From: Acidobacteriota bacterium
GTDB lineage: Bacteria; Acidobacteriota; Terriglobia; Bryobacterales; Bryobacteraceae
NCBI GenBank assembly: GCA_016870995.1
Contig: VFZU01000029.1
Location: forward strand, 1 to 52,974
Reading direction: 5' to 3'
Length of the DNA stretch: 52,974 nt
The stretch's first letter is position 1. Every line of letters begins with the position of its first letter. The notes beneath the pieces are model-generated. The model searched no databases, was not told the DNA's origin, and saw only the letters and a program-made list of their open reading frames with translations. Positions 33,440 through 44,371 of the stretch are shown here, piece after piece. The translations under genes and the position numbers were made by a program.

Positions 33440-35479
33440 ATGCGTCAATTTGTTGGACTACTTTGTGTGGCCTCGATGTTGGAGGGTGCCGAGCTGCCGG
33501 TAAAGAAGGTAATTCTTTACAAGCATGGAATCGGATACTTCGAGCGCAGCGGCGAAATTCCGGCCGGGGAATCGGCACGGCTCGACTTTAAGGCGGACGA
33601 GATGAACGACGTCCTGAAGTCCTTGACGGTTCAGGATAAGACTGGCAATTCGGTGTCGGGAGTTCGCTATGACTCAAGTCTGCCGCTGAACGCAAAGCTG
33701 GCTGAGTTCCCTTTCAAGTTGGGCGAGCGGTCGCCGCTGACCGATTTTCTGGATCAGTTGAAGGGGGCCAGGATCGAACTGAAGCTGGGGCAGGGAACTG
33801 TGGCTGGGCAGATCGTGGGAGCGCGGTTAATGGCAGGTAGAGAGCGTGCGCAAACTTCGACCGAGATGATTAGCGTGTTGACGGCGGGTGGCGATATTGT
33901 GAGCCATGACCTTGGGGCGGTGAGTTCCATGCGGCTGAGCGATCCGGAGCTTCAGTTGCAGTTGAGCGAGTATTTGCGGAGTTTGAATGCGAGCCGGAGC
34001 CGGGAGCAGAAGAGCGTGTATGTAGATTCGTCGAAAGATGCGGCGCGGAAGTTGAGCGTGGCGTACACGATCCCGATGCCGGTGTGGAAATCGAGCTACC
34101 GGCTGGTACTGGATGCCGGGGCGGCGAAGAAGCCGCTGCTTGAGGGATGGGCGATTATTGACAACACGACCAGTGAAGATTGGACTCGGGTGGATTTGAG
34201 TGTGATCTCAGGACGGCCGGTGAGCTTCATCTCGAAGCTGTATGAGCCGCGGTTCGTGCAGCGCGAGGTGGCAGAGTTGGCTGAAGAAAGAAGTCTTGCG
34301 CCGAAGGTCTACGGTTCTGGAGTCGGTAGCGGAAAGGCAGGCGGAGTCGGTGCCGGAACGGGAGGCGGACTCTATGCTGGTTCCCTGTCAGCTCCCCCAC
34401 CTGGCCGCCGAGAATCTGAGGCGGATCGATTTAAGATGGCCCCAATGGCTGGCTATGCTGAGAGTCCAGCGATGGCGACTATGGAATCTAGCGTTTCTGT
34501 GAATACTGCGACCCGCGAAGCAGGCGAATTGTTTGAGTACCGATTTGGTCAACCTGTGACCGTGAAGCGGAACGAATCGGCCATGCTGCCGTTCGTGCAA
34601 CAAGAAATCGCTGCACGCAAGTTGTTGATTTATACCGAGGACTCAAGCAATCCGAACCCTTTGAACTCTGCTGAGTTAACGAACACGACAGGGAAGACAC
34701 TTGATGGCGGCCCACTCAGTGTCTCCGATAGCGGTGTATACGCTGGCGAAGCGCTCATGAATACCTTCAAGCCTGGCGACAAGCGATTGTTAAGTTACGC
34801 CAGTGATCTTGGCACTCGCGTGATTGAGGACGCCAATGAGGCGCCGATCGTGCTACGCACCGTGAAGGCGACTGGCGGCATGACCACTTCAAACTTAAGT
34901 GTCGAAGTGACGAAGACATACAAAATTTCCAATGTGGATAGGAAGCTCAAGAATCTCATGATTGAGCACGCGATCCGATACGACAACAAGCTGACGAGCT
35001 TAAAGCCAAGTGAACAGACGGCAACTCATTACCGATTCGAAGTCAAGTTGACGGGCGAAGCTGAGCAGAGTTTCGTCGTGAAGGAGGAACGGACCATTTC
35101 TCAACAGCAACATCTCTCGAACACGAGTGAGGAGCAGATTGCTTTGTGGGTAGCTTCAAACCGGCTGAGTGCTGAAGCCAAGCAGGTGTTGAACGCGATT
35201 GCGGGACTGCGGCGCCAGATCGCGGAATCGAACAACACGATCAAGACGCTGAATCAGCAAGTGACCGAGGCGACGGCTGACCAGGAAAGGGTACGCAGGA
35301 ACCTGTCGAGCTTGAACTCTGTCTCTGGGCAGCAGGAAAGGGTGCAAAAGTACGCGAGCGACCTTGCCAACCTCGATGGCCGAGTAGTTAGCCTCCGCGA
35401 CCAGATCGCAGCGGAAACCCGGAAGCGGGACGGGCTGAACCAACAGTTGAGCCAGCGAATAGATTCTGCAAGTTTTTGA
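33440..35479 (+). CDS. DUF4139-domain exported protein with coiled-coil C-terminus
   Basis: This 679-residue protein has a short signal peptide (MRQFVGLLCVASMLEGAE). The N-terminal half has the DUF4139-family arrangement: LPVKKVILYKHGIGYFERSG, then ADEMNDVLKSLTVQDKTG, and the central YTIPMPVWKSSYRLVLDAG ... GWAIIDNTTSEDWTRVDLSVISGRPVSF. A Gly/Ala-rich linker lies near residue 300 (GSGVGSGKAGGVGAG). The C-terminal 120 residues form a coiled coil (RRQIAESNNTIKTLNQQVTEATADQERVRRN). The function of the family is unknown. The upstream frame extends to 33401, but the ATG at 33440 gives the signal peptide. Confidence 0.8.
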   Translation: MRQFVGLLCVASMLEGAELPVKKVILYKHGIGYFERSGEIPAGESARLDFKADEMNDVLKSLTVQDKTGNSVSGVRYDSSLPLNAKLAEFPFKLGERSPLTDFLDQLKGARIELKLGQGTVAGQIVGARLMAGRERAQTSTEMISVLTAGGDIVSHDLGAVSSMRLSDPELQLQLSEYLRSLNASRSREQKSVYVDSSKDAARKLSVAYTIPMPVWKSSYRLVLDAGAAKKPLLEGWAIIDNTTSEDWTRVDLSVISGRPVSFISKLYEPRFVQREVAELAEERSLAPKVYGSGVGSGKAGGVGAGTGGGLYAGSLSAPPPGRRESEADRFKMAPMAGYAESPAMATMESSVSVNTATREAGELFEYRFGQPVTVKRNESAMLPFVQQEIAARKLLIYTEDSSNPNPLNSAELTNTTGKTLDGGPLSVSDSGVYAGEALMNTFKPGDKRLLSYASDLGTRVIEDANEAPIVLRTVKATGGMTTSNLSVEVTKTYKISNVDRKLKNLMIEHAIRYDNKLTSLKPSEQTATHYRFEVKLTGEAEQSFVVKEERTISQQQHLSNTSEEQIALWVASNRLSAEAKQVLNAIAGLRRQIAESNNTIKTLNQQVTEATADQERVRRNLSSLNSVSGQQERVQKYASDLANLDGRVVSLRDQIAAETRKRDGLNQQLSQRIDSASF

Positions 35480-35511
35480 AAAAAATCTCCCTCTCTTGCG
35501 CATTAGCAATT

Positions 35512-35518
35512 GAGGAGG
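35512..35518 (+). promoter_or_regulatory. Shine-Dalgarno site choosing a TTG start
   Basis: GAGGAGG lies 8 bases before the TTG at 35527. It supports this TTG, which gives a proper signal peptide, over the TTG at 35476, which overlaps the upstream gene. Confidence 0.65.
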
Positions 35519-35526
35519 ATTTTTTA

Positions 35527-36240
35527 TTGAACAAGTTATTTTTGACCTGCGCCCTTGGGGCCGCCGTGATGCTGGGACAGCCCAGTAGCGAAGTGCAGTT
35601 TAGTGACTGTACGGAATTTATTGGAGCGGGCTTTATTCCGCCGGCGCAGGCCGCGCCTTTTGTGCCGAGCACGTTTTAGCTGGCCAACTATGGAAGCTCT
35701 GCTTTGCTGGTGACTCGCGCCGCAGAATGCAAGAGCGTCACCGTGGATAACGGCAGGCCCGAGGCGGCACGGCTGTCTCAAATTGGAGTCAACATTGTTT
35801 CTCCTGACGGGACAGGCGATATCAACAACTACACTGTTGTTTATGTCACCGACAATCGTCGCCTGGCCCAGCGCCTGGAGCGCGTCGGATTGCCGGTAAA
35901 GCTGGATGAAGATCTGGCCTATGAAGTAAATTCTGGAAATCTGTTTATCGACGTTTCGCCCTCCGAGGGGCCTGCCTTTCACTTCAACGGCGCTGTTGCG
36001 GAGCCTCCCCCTGGTGGAGTTCCGTTTCTCGCCAACTGGTGGTTCGAAAACAATCGGGGCCGAATGAAGATGGCAACCCAAATTCCGACGATCAATTTCG
36101 GCGCTGCATCGGTGACGATCTTTAGCCGTAAGGATTCCCCTGTCGGTAAGTTGATCAATGGGAACTCATTTTCGAATTTCTCCTTTTTCAATGTTCGCGG
36201 CCGGTTTGCAACTGCGCGCATGGATGTCACGCTGCGCTAG
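35527..36240 (+). pseudogene. Exported protein of unknown function with in-frame amber codon
   Basis: A TTG start behind GAGGAGG gives a signal peptide (MNKLFLTCALGAAVMLG). The reading frame runs EVQFSDCTEFIGAGFIPPAQAAPFVPSTF and then meets TAG at 35677-35679. The same frame continues uninterrupted after the stop to 36240 (LANYGSSALLVTRAAECKSVTV... to TLR), for a total of about 237 codons, with protein-like composition on both sides of the stop. A single nonsense mutation is the simplest reading; translational readthrough or a sequencing error are alternatives. No family was recognised. It lies directly downstream of the DUF4139 gene on the same strand. Confidence 0.65.
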
Positions 36241-36253
36241 TTAAACTGGTAGT

Positions 36254-37381
36254 TTGATTGCGGAACCACATCTGGCACTGGACTGGCGGGGAGAAATACC
36301 GCCCGTCTCCAGCGAACCAGCCGTGTTCCTCATCCACCTGAAGCAAGGCGCACCCTATCTGGCTCGTACGACGATGCCAAAGCGGCGCCTGATGCGGCTG
36401 CTGGCTCCCAGGCCTGGAAGCCGGCTACTCGATCTCAGTGCGCTCGCAGAGCGGATCGAGATTTGGTACACACCCACACGTCTGGAACAGGCACTCACTT
36501 TTTATTCGCTGGCCCGACTGCACTTTGGTGAAAGCTACAAAAAAGTGGTGCGCCTACCCGCGTCGCCCTACCTCAAGGTCCTGCTAAATAATCCTTTCCC
36601 GCGCACTTTGGTGACATCCCGGCTGAGTGGCAGAGAAAGTCTGTTTTTCGGACCGTTTCGGAATCGTGCCGAGGCGGAAAGGTGGCAAAGCGAAACGCTC
36701 GACTTCTTTCAAATCCGGCGATGCGAAGAAGAACTCGCCCCACACCCGGATCACCCTGGCTGCATTTACGGAGAAATGAACCAGTGTTTGCGTCCATGCC
36801 AGGCAATTGTGGGAGTGACCGAATATGCGACCGAGGTCTCCCGGCTGACGAGCTTTCTTGAAAGTCATGGAGTCACGCTGCAGGATGCGATCGGCCATGC
36901 TCGCGACCGGGCCAGCGAGAACCTTGAATTTGAAGAAGCCGCTCGGCAGCACAAGCGATTTGAGAGGGTTGAGGCCTTGCTGCGGGTCGCCAGTGAAATC
37001 ACAACTGATATTCGTCATGCCAATGGGGTGAGCGCCGTCAAAGCTGGGACCGGCGTGGCGCTGTATTTCATGCTCGACGGGCTTTGGGCGGCGCCCGTGC
37101 TTCTGGACATGCAGATGCAAGCGGGAGAATCGATGGATCGGCGGCTTCGCCAGATCGTGGAAGGGTTGCCTGTCGCGCGGCCGACGCTGAAGGAGCGGGA
37201 AGAGCACATCGCATTGCTGGCGCGGTGGTATTTCTCGAGTTCTCGCGATAGCGAGTGGCTGCCGTTTGCCAAGAAAGAAGAAATTCCCTACCGAAAATTG
37301 GTGCGGATGATTTCGCGCGCTATGAATCCGGCCCCGGCTCATGCGACGATGATCGTTAATGAAAATCAAGATCCCGCTTAG
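36254..37381 (+). CDS. UvrC-related protein lacking nuclease centres
   Basis: The 375-residue protein resembles the N-terminal two thirds of UvrC. The GIY-YIG-like module is degenerate: PGVY and YVGKA of UvrC appear as AVFLI and YLART, so the catalytic tyrosine is missing. Four cysteines (C157, C170, C178, C182) match the UvrC cluster that binds iron-sulfur. A UVR motif (residues about 215-245, EFEEAARQHKRFERVEALL) could bind UvrB. The RNase H-like endonuclease domain of UvrC (about 250 residues) is absent. A regulatory or structural role in repair is possible. The start is TTG. The 3' end overlaps the gamma-glutamyltransferase start by 23 bases. Confidence 0.8.
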   Translation: MIAEPHLALDWRGEIPPVSSEPAVFLIHLKQGAPYLARTTMPKRRLMRLLAPRPGSRLLDLSALAERIEIWYTPTRLEQALTFYSLARLHFGESYKKVVRLPASPYLKVLLNNPFPRTLVTSRLSGRESLFFGPFRNRAEAERWQSETLDFFQIRRCEEELAPHPDHPGCIYGEMNQCLRPCQAIVGVTEYATEVSRLTSFLESHGVTLQDAIGHARDRASENLEFEEAARQHKRFERVEALLRVASEITTDIRHANGVSAVKAGTGVALYFMLDGLWAAPVLLDMQMQAGESMDRRLRQIVEGLPVARPTLKEREEHIALLARWYFSSSRDSEWLPFAKKEEIPYRKLVRMISRAMNPAPAHATMIVNENQDPA

Positions 37382-39050
37382 TATCTTGCTCTCGTCGGTG
37401 CTGGTGGCTCAGGAGGTCTCTCAATCGGGACTCCGATTGGAAGCCGATCGTGCGATGGTGTCGCAACCGGAGAGATCGCCCAAGGCAATTGTCACGACTT
37501 GCAACGAGTTCGCCACCGCTGCTGGCATCGAAGTGCTCAAGAAGGGCGGAAATGCGGTCGACGCTGCGGTTGCGGTTGCGTTTGCGTTGGCGGTGGTACA
37601 CCCGGAAGCCGGCAATCTGGGCGGGGGCGGATATCTATTGGTGCGGATGGCGGACGGGCGAGCTTCACTGATCGATTATGGTGCCCGCGCTCCGATGGCT
37701 TCCAAGCAGGGTGTTTTTGCCAATCCCCGCGAGGCGGCGACGGGTTACAAGAGTATGCCGGTTCCAGGAACCCCGGACGGGATGGCCCTGGCACACAAGA
37801 TGTTCGGCAAGCTGCCCTGGAAGACCGTGCTTGAGCCTTCGCGTCGACTCGCCAAAGAGGGATTCGCAGCTTCGCAGCGCATGGAGCTGATTCTGAAGCT
37901 GCAGGTGCCGGTGATGAAGCCGTTCGCCGATTCGGCAAAGATCTTCCTGCATGGGTCGGATCAGCCCTTGAAGCAGGGCGAATTGGTGCGCCAGCCAGAT
38001 CTGGCGGCAACCATTGCCCGGATGCAGAAGTTGGGTGGCCGCGAGTTTTACGAGGGTGAGACGGCCCGGCGCATGGTCGCCGACATCCAGGCAAACCAGG
38101 GGCTCATCACGATTGACGATCTTAAGGACTACAAGGCCATTGCCCGCCAGCCGCTCGAGACCACCTATCGCGGCTATCCGATCCTGACCAGCGCCCCGAG
38201 TTCCAGCGGCGGCATGGTGATCATCGAGATGCTGAACATGATCGAGAACTTCCCGATGCCGATTGGCATGGAAGGCAGTGCGGCTCATCGGCATATTCAT
38301 GTGGAAGCAATGAAGCGGGCCTTTAGGGATCGATTGCTCTACGCCGGAGACCCGGGCTACCGGGAGATTCCGGTGGCCAAGCTGACCAGCAAAGAGTATG
38401 CCAAGGAACTCGCTGCGGGAATTTCTCCTCAAAAGGCGACGCCTTCAGCCGATCTGGGCAAGTTGCCCGCCGACGTGGAGGCGCTTGTTGGTGAGAGTGC
38501 AGATACCACTCACTTCAGCATCATCGACCCGGAGGGCAACATCATCACGAACACCTACACCTTGAGCGGATTTTATGGAAGCCAGGTGGTTGTGAAGGGT
38601 ACGGGTGTCTTGATGGGCAATATTTATGGCGCGTTTTCGAATCAGGGGAAGCGTGTGTTGCCAGCGGGACAACGGCCAGCAAGTACGATGACGCCTACCG
38701 TGGTGCTCACAAAAGAACGTAAGCCCTGGTTTGCGCTTGGCAGCCCCGGCGGAGCAACGATCCCGAATACGCTGGTGGAAGTCATCACCAACATCATTGA
38801 CTTCAAGATGAGCCTGCGCGACGCCATCGAGTACCCGCGGATCCACCATCAATACCTACCAGACCGCATTGAGGCTGAGCCGGGCGCGATTGCCTTCGAA
38901 GTCGCCGAGAAGCTCAAGGGCTATGGCCAGATTCTCAGCAATCGCTATCGCAGCCAGGGAGATGTGCATGCGGTGATGCTCGAAGAAAAAACCGGCTGGC
39001 GGCTCGGCTGGAGCGACGGCCGCCGCGGCGGGAAAGTAATGAGTTACTAG
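37359..39050 (+). CDS. ggt: Gamma-glutamyltransferase, exported
   Basis: GGT cleaves the gamma-glutamyl bond of glutathione and related peptides in the periplasm. The 563-residue precursor has a short signal (MKIKIPLSILLSSVLVAQ). Typical family features include GGNAVDAAVAVAFALAVVHPEAGNLGGGGYLLV, the autoprocessing site just before the catalytic threonine T383 (DTTHFSIID), PASTMTPTVV, and SPGGATIPNTLVEVI. The processed large subunit is about 382 residues and the small one about 180. The start overlaps the 3' end of the UvrC-like gene. The 3' end overlaps the converging DUF669-like gene by a few bases. Confidence 0.92.
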   Translation: MKIKIPLSILLSSVLVAQEVSQSGLRLEADRAMVSQPERSPKAIVTTCNEFATAAGIEVLKKGGNAVDAAVAVAFALAVVHPEAGNLGGGGYLLVRMADGRASLIDYGARAPMASKQGVFANPREAATGYKSMPVPGTPDGMALAHKMFGKLPWKTVLEPSRRLAKEGFAASQRMELILKLQVPVMKPFADSAKIFLHGSDQPLKQGELVRQPDLAATIARMQKLGGREFYEGETARRMVADIQANQGLITIDDLKDYKAIARQPLETTYRGYPILTSAPSSSGGMVIIEMLNMIENFPMPIGMEGSAAHRHIHVEAMKRAFRDRLLYAGDPGYREIPVAKLTSKEYAKELAAGISPQKATPSADLGKLPADVEALVGESADTTHFSIIDPEGNIITNTYTLSGFYGSQVVVKGTGVLMGNIYGAFSNQGKRVLPAGQRPASTMTPTVVLTKERKPWFALGSPGGATIPNTLVEVITNIIDFKMSLRDAIEYPRIHHQYLPDRIEAEPGAIAFEVAEKLKGYGQILSNRYRSQGDVHAVMLEEKTGWRLGWSDGRRGGKVMSY

Positions 39051-39511
39051 AAAGGCAAGTCGTCGTCTTCTTCCTGTTGGTTGGCATTGCCGACCGGGCC
39101 ATTGAAGAAGATGGTGGTGTCTTCACCTTTCGTCTTGCGAGTGACTTCGAGCTCTACGCCGATCAGGTCGTGGAGATGATACTTGAGGTCTGAGAACTTC
39201 TCCAGTTCAAGCCCGCAAAGTCTGAGCTCATCCAGCACCCAATCTCTGGTCTTTTCGGTGATTCCTCGCCGCTTCCACATCAATTGATGAACGTAGTTGG
39301 GCCCGAGCACGCGCATGGTGTATTTCAGGACCGGATTCCCAGAATTGGGCGATTTGTAGAGTTCGGCGTCTTCGATGCGGACTTCATACTTGCCATCCGG
39401 CAGTTCACTATACTGTGTGCGATTCTGCTTGGGCGTGTTTTCGGTTGGAATCGGCTGATCGAAGCGGCTCAGGTCGATGTCCAGGTCGTTGGCGTGAAAT
39501 GCGGTGTTCAT
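39047..39511 (-). CDS. DUF669-like protein with SSB-type acidic tail
   Basis: The 154-residue protein has the sequence LPDGKYEVRIEDAELYKSPNSGNPVLKYTMRVLG, a beta-rich segment found in phage DUF669 proteins that bind DNA during replication or recombination. It ends in EEDDDLPF, the acidic tip used by single-stranded DNA-binding proteins to recruit repair and replication partners. A role in single-strand DNA handling is therefore likely, but the family assignment is from memory of patterns and not a search. No other phage gene is nearby. An AGGAG lies about 13 bases before the ATG. Confidence 0.7.
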   Translation of the reverse strand: MNTAFHANDLDIDLSRFDQPIPTENTPKQNRTQYSELPDGKYEVRIEDAELYKSPNSGNPVLKYTMRVLGPNYVHQLMWKRRGITEKTRDWVLDELRLCGLELEKFSDLKYHLHDLIGVELEVTRKTKGEDTTIFFNGPVGNANQQEEDDDLPF

Positions 39512-39549
39512 GAGGAAGCTCTGTCTCCTGAAAAGAGATAGAGCAATCC

Positions 39550-40959
39550 CTATGCCAAATCGTTGGATAGCCCTTTGCCGCTCAATTCGGCTGTTTTCAC
39601 GAAGCCGTCCTTAATTTGGAACATGCCGGGGTACTTCTTTTCCCACCCTTTGTTCGCAATTGGAACATACTGCCTGGCGTTCGCCTCGATGGCGGCCACG
39701 CCGGGGATGTGGGCGGCAAGCCCGGCGGAATGGATCAGGCTCGAGCCGGGGCAGGTGAGATCCTGCACGCAAAGGAACATCTTGTACTTCTGCGCTACGG
39801 CCGCCATGAGGAGTGCTTGCGACTGGCCTTTGCAGGCCTTTAGGGCGGCACCGGAATAACCCATTTCGCGCGCCAGCATCAGGCTTTCTTTTTCTGTCAG
39901 CGACTCGTCGATCACAACGGGCTTCAGCTTGGCGGCTTCGTGCATGACGTTCGCCCGGTCGGCTTTGAGGTCCCGCTTGGTGGGCTGCTCGATGTACTGG
40001 ATGCGGCGGTGGGCCTCGGGGCTGCGCGACTTGACTGTGTTGAGTACTTCCATCAGATAGCCGACGCTTGGGCACTTCTCGTTGAAGTCGAGGGAATAAA
40101 CCCAATCCTTGCGGTTGATGGTCGGCATCGCTGCGAGGCAACACGATTCCACCCGCAGGACTCGATCGATATCCCACTTCGAATCCTCGCCATTCAGTTT
40201 GATCTTGATATTGCGCAGGCCGTTGTAGCGGATCCACTCTGGCAACGTCTCCGGCAAGCCGTCTCCAATCTTCTTGGTAATGTCACTTTCGAGAATCGGG
40301 TCAACAGCGCCTACCAGGTGGTAAAGCGGCATCACTGGCTTCGGCTTCGGCAGGACGTACTTACTCAAGTACTCACCCTTAAACTCTGGCCCAATGTAGT
40401 GGCTCAGATCCTTGCGCATGCAATCGGGCCCATAGGTCTGGTAGGTGCTGCGATTGAGCAGGCGGCCGTAGGCATCATGAATTGCCGCGTCGAAAGGGCT
40501 GGCAACCACCAGCGTGCACAGCTTGGGGATCGGTTCCTTGAGGACGATTTTGTCGGCTGCCTTGAGATAGTGATCTTCGAGTGCAACGTTGATATCGACA
40601 GGGTGACCGGTAACTTGCGACTCGTTAGTGATTCTCTCGATGTCGCTCGCCAGGCGCCGCATTGCACTCAGAGTTTCGTCGTAGTTGAGCACTTTCGAGG
40701 GGAAGCTCCAGACGTTGCCCATCGACATCGCGCTTGATCCGCGCTGCGATTTGCCCAAGCCGTCTTCGATGATCGTGTTGACGTTCAGCATCGTGACGCG
40801 GTCGACGATGTTGCCGCCGAACTTGATCGGGGTGCGGTACTTGAAGTCCTCGTAGCTGGCCCGAATTTCTTTCACTTTCACTTCGATAGTCTTGGCGCTC
40901 GAGTGAATCGCAAACAGGAAGGGGGAGCCCAGCAGGGCGCGGCGGCTGATCGATTTCAT
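39550..40959 (-). CDS. Enolase-superfamily protein, exported (Tat-like)
   Basis: The protein has 469 residues and a twin-arginine-like signal (MKSISRRALLGSPFLFAIHSSA). The barrel domain shows the mandelate racemase/muconate lactonizing pattern: a lysine pair (IKIKLNG), metal ligands in YSLDFNE, QYIEQP and VIDES, and a C-terminal LKACKGQSQ. It is longer than the usual 360-400 residues. The substrate is not evident; an acid-sugar dehydratase or racemase are the options. An exported member is unusual, as most of these enzymes are cytosolic. It ends 38 bases from the DUF669-like start on the same strand. Confidence 0.8.
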   Translation of the reverse strand: MKSISRRALLGSPFLFAIHSSAKTIEVKVKEIRASYEDFKYRTPIKFGGNIVDRVTMLNVNTIIEDGLGKSQRGSSAMSMGNVWSFPSKVLNYDETLSAMRRLASDIERITNESQVTGHPVDINVALEDHYLKAADKIVLKEPIPKLCTLVVASPFDAAIHDAYGRLLNRSTYQTYGPDCMRKDLSHYIGPEFKGEYLSKYVLPKPKPVMPLYHLVGAVDPILESDITKKIGDGLPETLPEWIRYNGLRNIKIKLNGEDSKWDIDRVLRVESCCLAAMPTINRKDWVYSLDFNEKCPSVGYLMEVLNTVKSRSPEAHRRIQYIEQPTKRDLKADRANVMHEAAKLKPVVIDESLTEKESLMLAREMGYSGAALKACKGQSQALLMAAVAQKYKMFLCVQDLTCPGSSLIHSAGLAAHIPGVAAIEANARQYVPIANKGWEKKYPGMFQIKDGFVKTAELSGKGLSNDLA

Positions 40960-41026
40960 GACTCCCCTATTTTATGGGAACTTCGATTCGATGCAGGGTG
41001 TCTGATCGGGCAGGAGGTTCAATACT

Positions 41027-41758
41027 ATGTTCGAATCGGCTTTGATTGAGAATCGCCGCCAGCAAGGGGCTTTGAGTTTTTCAGGTTCGCTTGCGGTCCA
41101 ATGCACCGTGGTGTGTAGTGTCGCGCTGATCAGCCTTTGGGCACCCATCACAATGCCTGAGCCCCCGGAGATGCTGGTTTCGATTCCCGTGCCACGTTTT
41201 CGCAATGTGGTGCAAGTGCATGCGACGAGCGTCGAACGGATGACGAGTGCGCCCGTGGAGCGACGCAGATTTCAGTATGTTCCTCCGACTGCGAGTTCTT
41301 TGCAGAATGCGTCGCAAGCGGAAGCGATGGTGGAAGGCTTGCCCAATATCGCAAGCGATGCGAGTTCACTGGGCGGTGTAACAGGGGTGCCGTTTGTTCC
41401 GAATGCGATCCCGGCTCCACCACCTCCGCCGGCACCTCCCAAGCCCAAGCCGGCAGCTGAACCCCCAGCGCGACTCCAGGTGGGTGGTGATGTACTTGCT
41501 TCGAAGATACTGCACCGCGTAAACCCGGTGTATCCAGAGCTTGCACGCCGGGCCAGAATTCAAGGCGTGGTACAACTCCACGGGATCATCACGAAGGAAG
41601 GTCGTATCGCTCAATTGAGAGTCATCGGCGGGCATCCGCTGTTGGTGAAGGCGGCGCTCGACGCGGTGGGGCAGTGGCTCTTTAGTCCCACTCTTCTCAA
41701 TCAGCAGCCTGTCGAAGTGGAAGCACCGATCGAAGTGCGCTTTACCTTGGCGCAATAG
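41027..41758 (+). CDS. tonB: TonB-like energy transducer
   Basis: The protein couples the proton motive force to TonB-dependent receptors. It has 243 residues: a cytoplasmic segment of about 20, one membrane helix (SLAVQCTVVCSVALISLWAP), a periplasmic Pro/Ala-rich spacer (PAPPPPPAPPKPKP), and a C-terminal TonB domain (HRVNPVYPELARRARIQGVVQLHGIITKEGRIAQLRVIGGHPLLVKAALDAV). CAGGAGG lies 9 bases before the ATG. No exbB or exbD is seen. It converges with the DedA-like gene, the 3' ends overlapping by 17 bases. Confidence 0.88.
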   Translation: MFESALIENRRQQGALSFSGSLAVQCTVVCSVALISLWAPITMPEPPEMLVSIPVPRFRNVVQVHATSVERMTSAPVERRRFQYVPPTASSLQNASQAEAMVEGLPNIASDASSLGGVTGVPFVPNAIPAPPPPPAPPKPKPAAEPPARLQVGGDVLASKILHRVNPVYPELARRARIQGVVQLHGIITKEGRIAQLRVIGGHPLLVKAALDAVGQWLFSPTLLNQQPVEVEAPIEVRFTLAQ

Positions 41759-42335
41759 CTTGCTGACGATTCTGGTTTGCAAAGACGGCCAGCAAGTAAA
41801 GCAGCAACGCCAAGCCTCCCAGGCCCAGAGCGAAATGCAACGTGTGTTGCTTGATCCACTGGAAGGCGTTTTCGCCCATTTGCTGGCCAAGCCAGGCGAG
41901 GAAGAAGTATCTCGGGATCCGGGCCAGAAGGATTGTAATCGCGAAGTGACTTGGCTTGATGCCCAGCACACCAGCGCAAGCGACAAATGCCTTCATGGGC
42001 ATTGGGATGACTGAGATGCAGGGCACAAATACAGTTACAAGCCCGTAGCGGGAGAACCAGTCGCGGAACCTCAAACCTCTAGGGCCCCCGGCCACTCTGT
42101 CGAGATACTTCTGGCCACCGCGGCGCGCGATCGAAAAGAGAATCATCGAACCGATCAAAGAACCAAGGGTGGCAAGTCCGGCGCAGAGATAGCCTGTGTT
42201 CGGTGCCTGGTTGGCGACCACCACAAGTAAGGTGTCCACGCCACCAGGTAGTGGGATGCCGGTGGAATCAAGTAAGGCCAGGAGGAAAACGCCCAACGGA
42301 CCAAGGGCTGCAAGTTTGGCGAAGAAGGCTTTCAT
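41742..42335 (-). CDS. DedA/YqaA-type membrane protein (VTT domain)
   Basis: The 197-residue protein has several hydrophobic helices and the VTT-domain pattern (GPLGVFLLALLDSTGIPLPGGVDTLLVV, ATLGSLIGSMILFSIARRGG, YGLVTVFVPCISVIPMPMKAFVACAGVLGI). DedA proteins act as lipid-carrier flippases or scramblases. It starts 3 bases downstream of ligA and is probably co-transcribed. Its 3' end overlaps tonB by 17 bases. Confidence 0.85.
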   Translation of the reverse strand: MKAFFAKLAALGPLGVFLLALLDSTGIPLPGGVDTLLVVVANQAPNTGYLCAGLATLGSLIGSMILFSIARRGGQKYLDRVAGGPRGLRFRDWFSRYGLVTVFVPCISVIPMPMKAFVACAGVLGIKPSHFAITILLARIPRYFFLAWLGQQMGENAFQWIKQHTLHFALGLGGLALLLYLLAVFANQNRQQAIAPR

Positions 42336-42338
42336 GCG

Positions 42339-44348
<2,010 letters not shown>

Positions 44349-44371
44349 CTATAAGTTTAGCGGTCTCTTCT

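Noticed and set aside
39940-40737. Plus-strand open frame antisense to the enolase-superfamily gene
   Set aside because: The opposite frame carries the metal-ligand motifs; this one has no ribosome site or domain.
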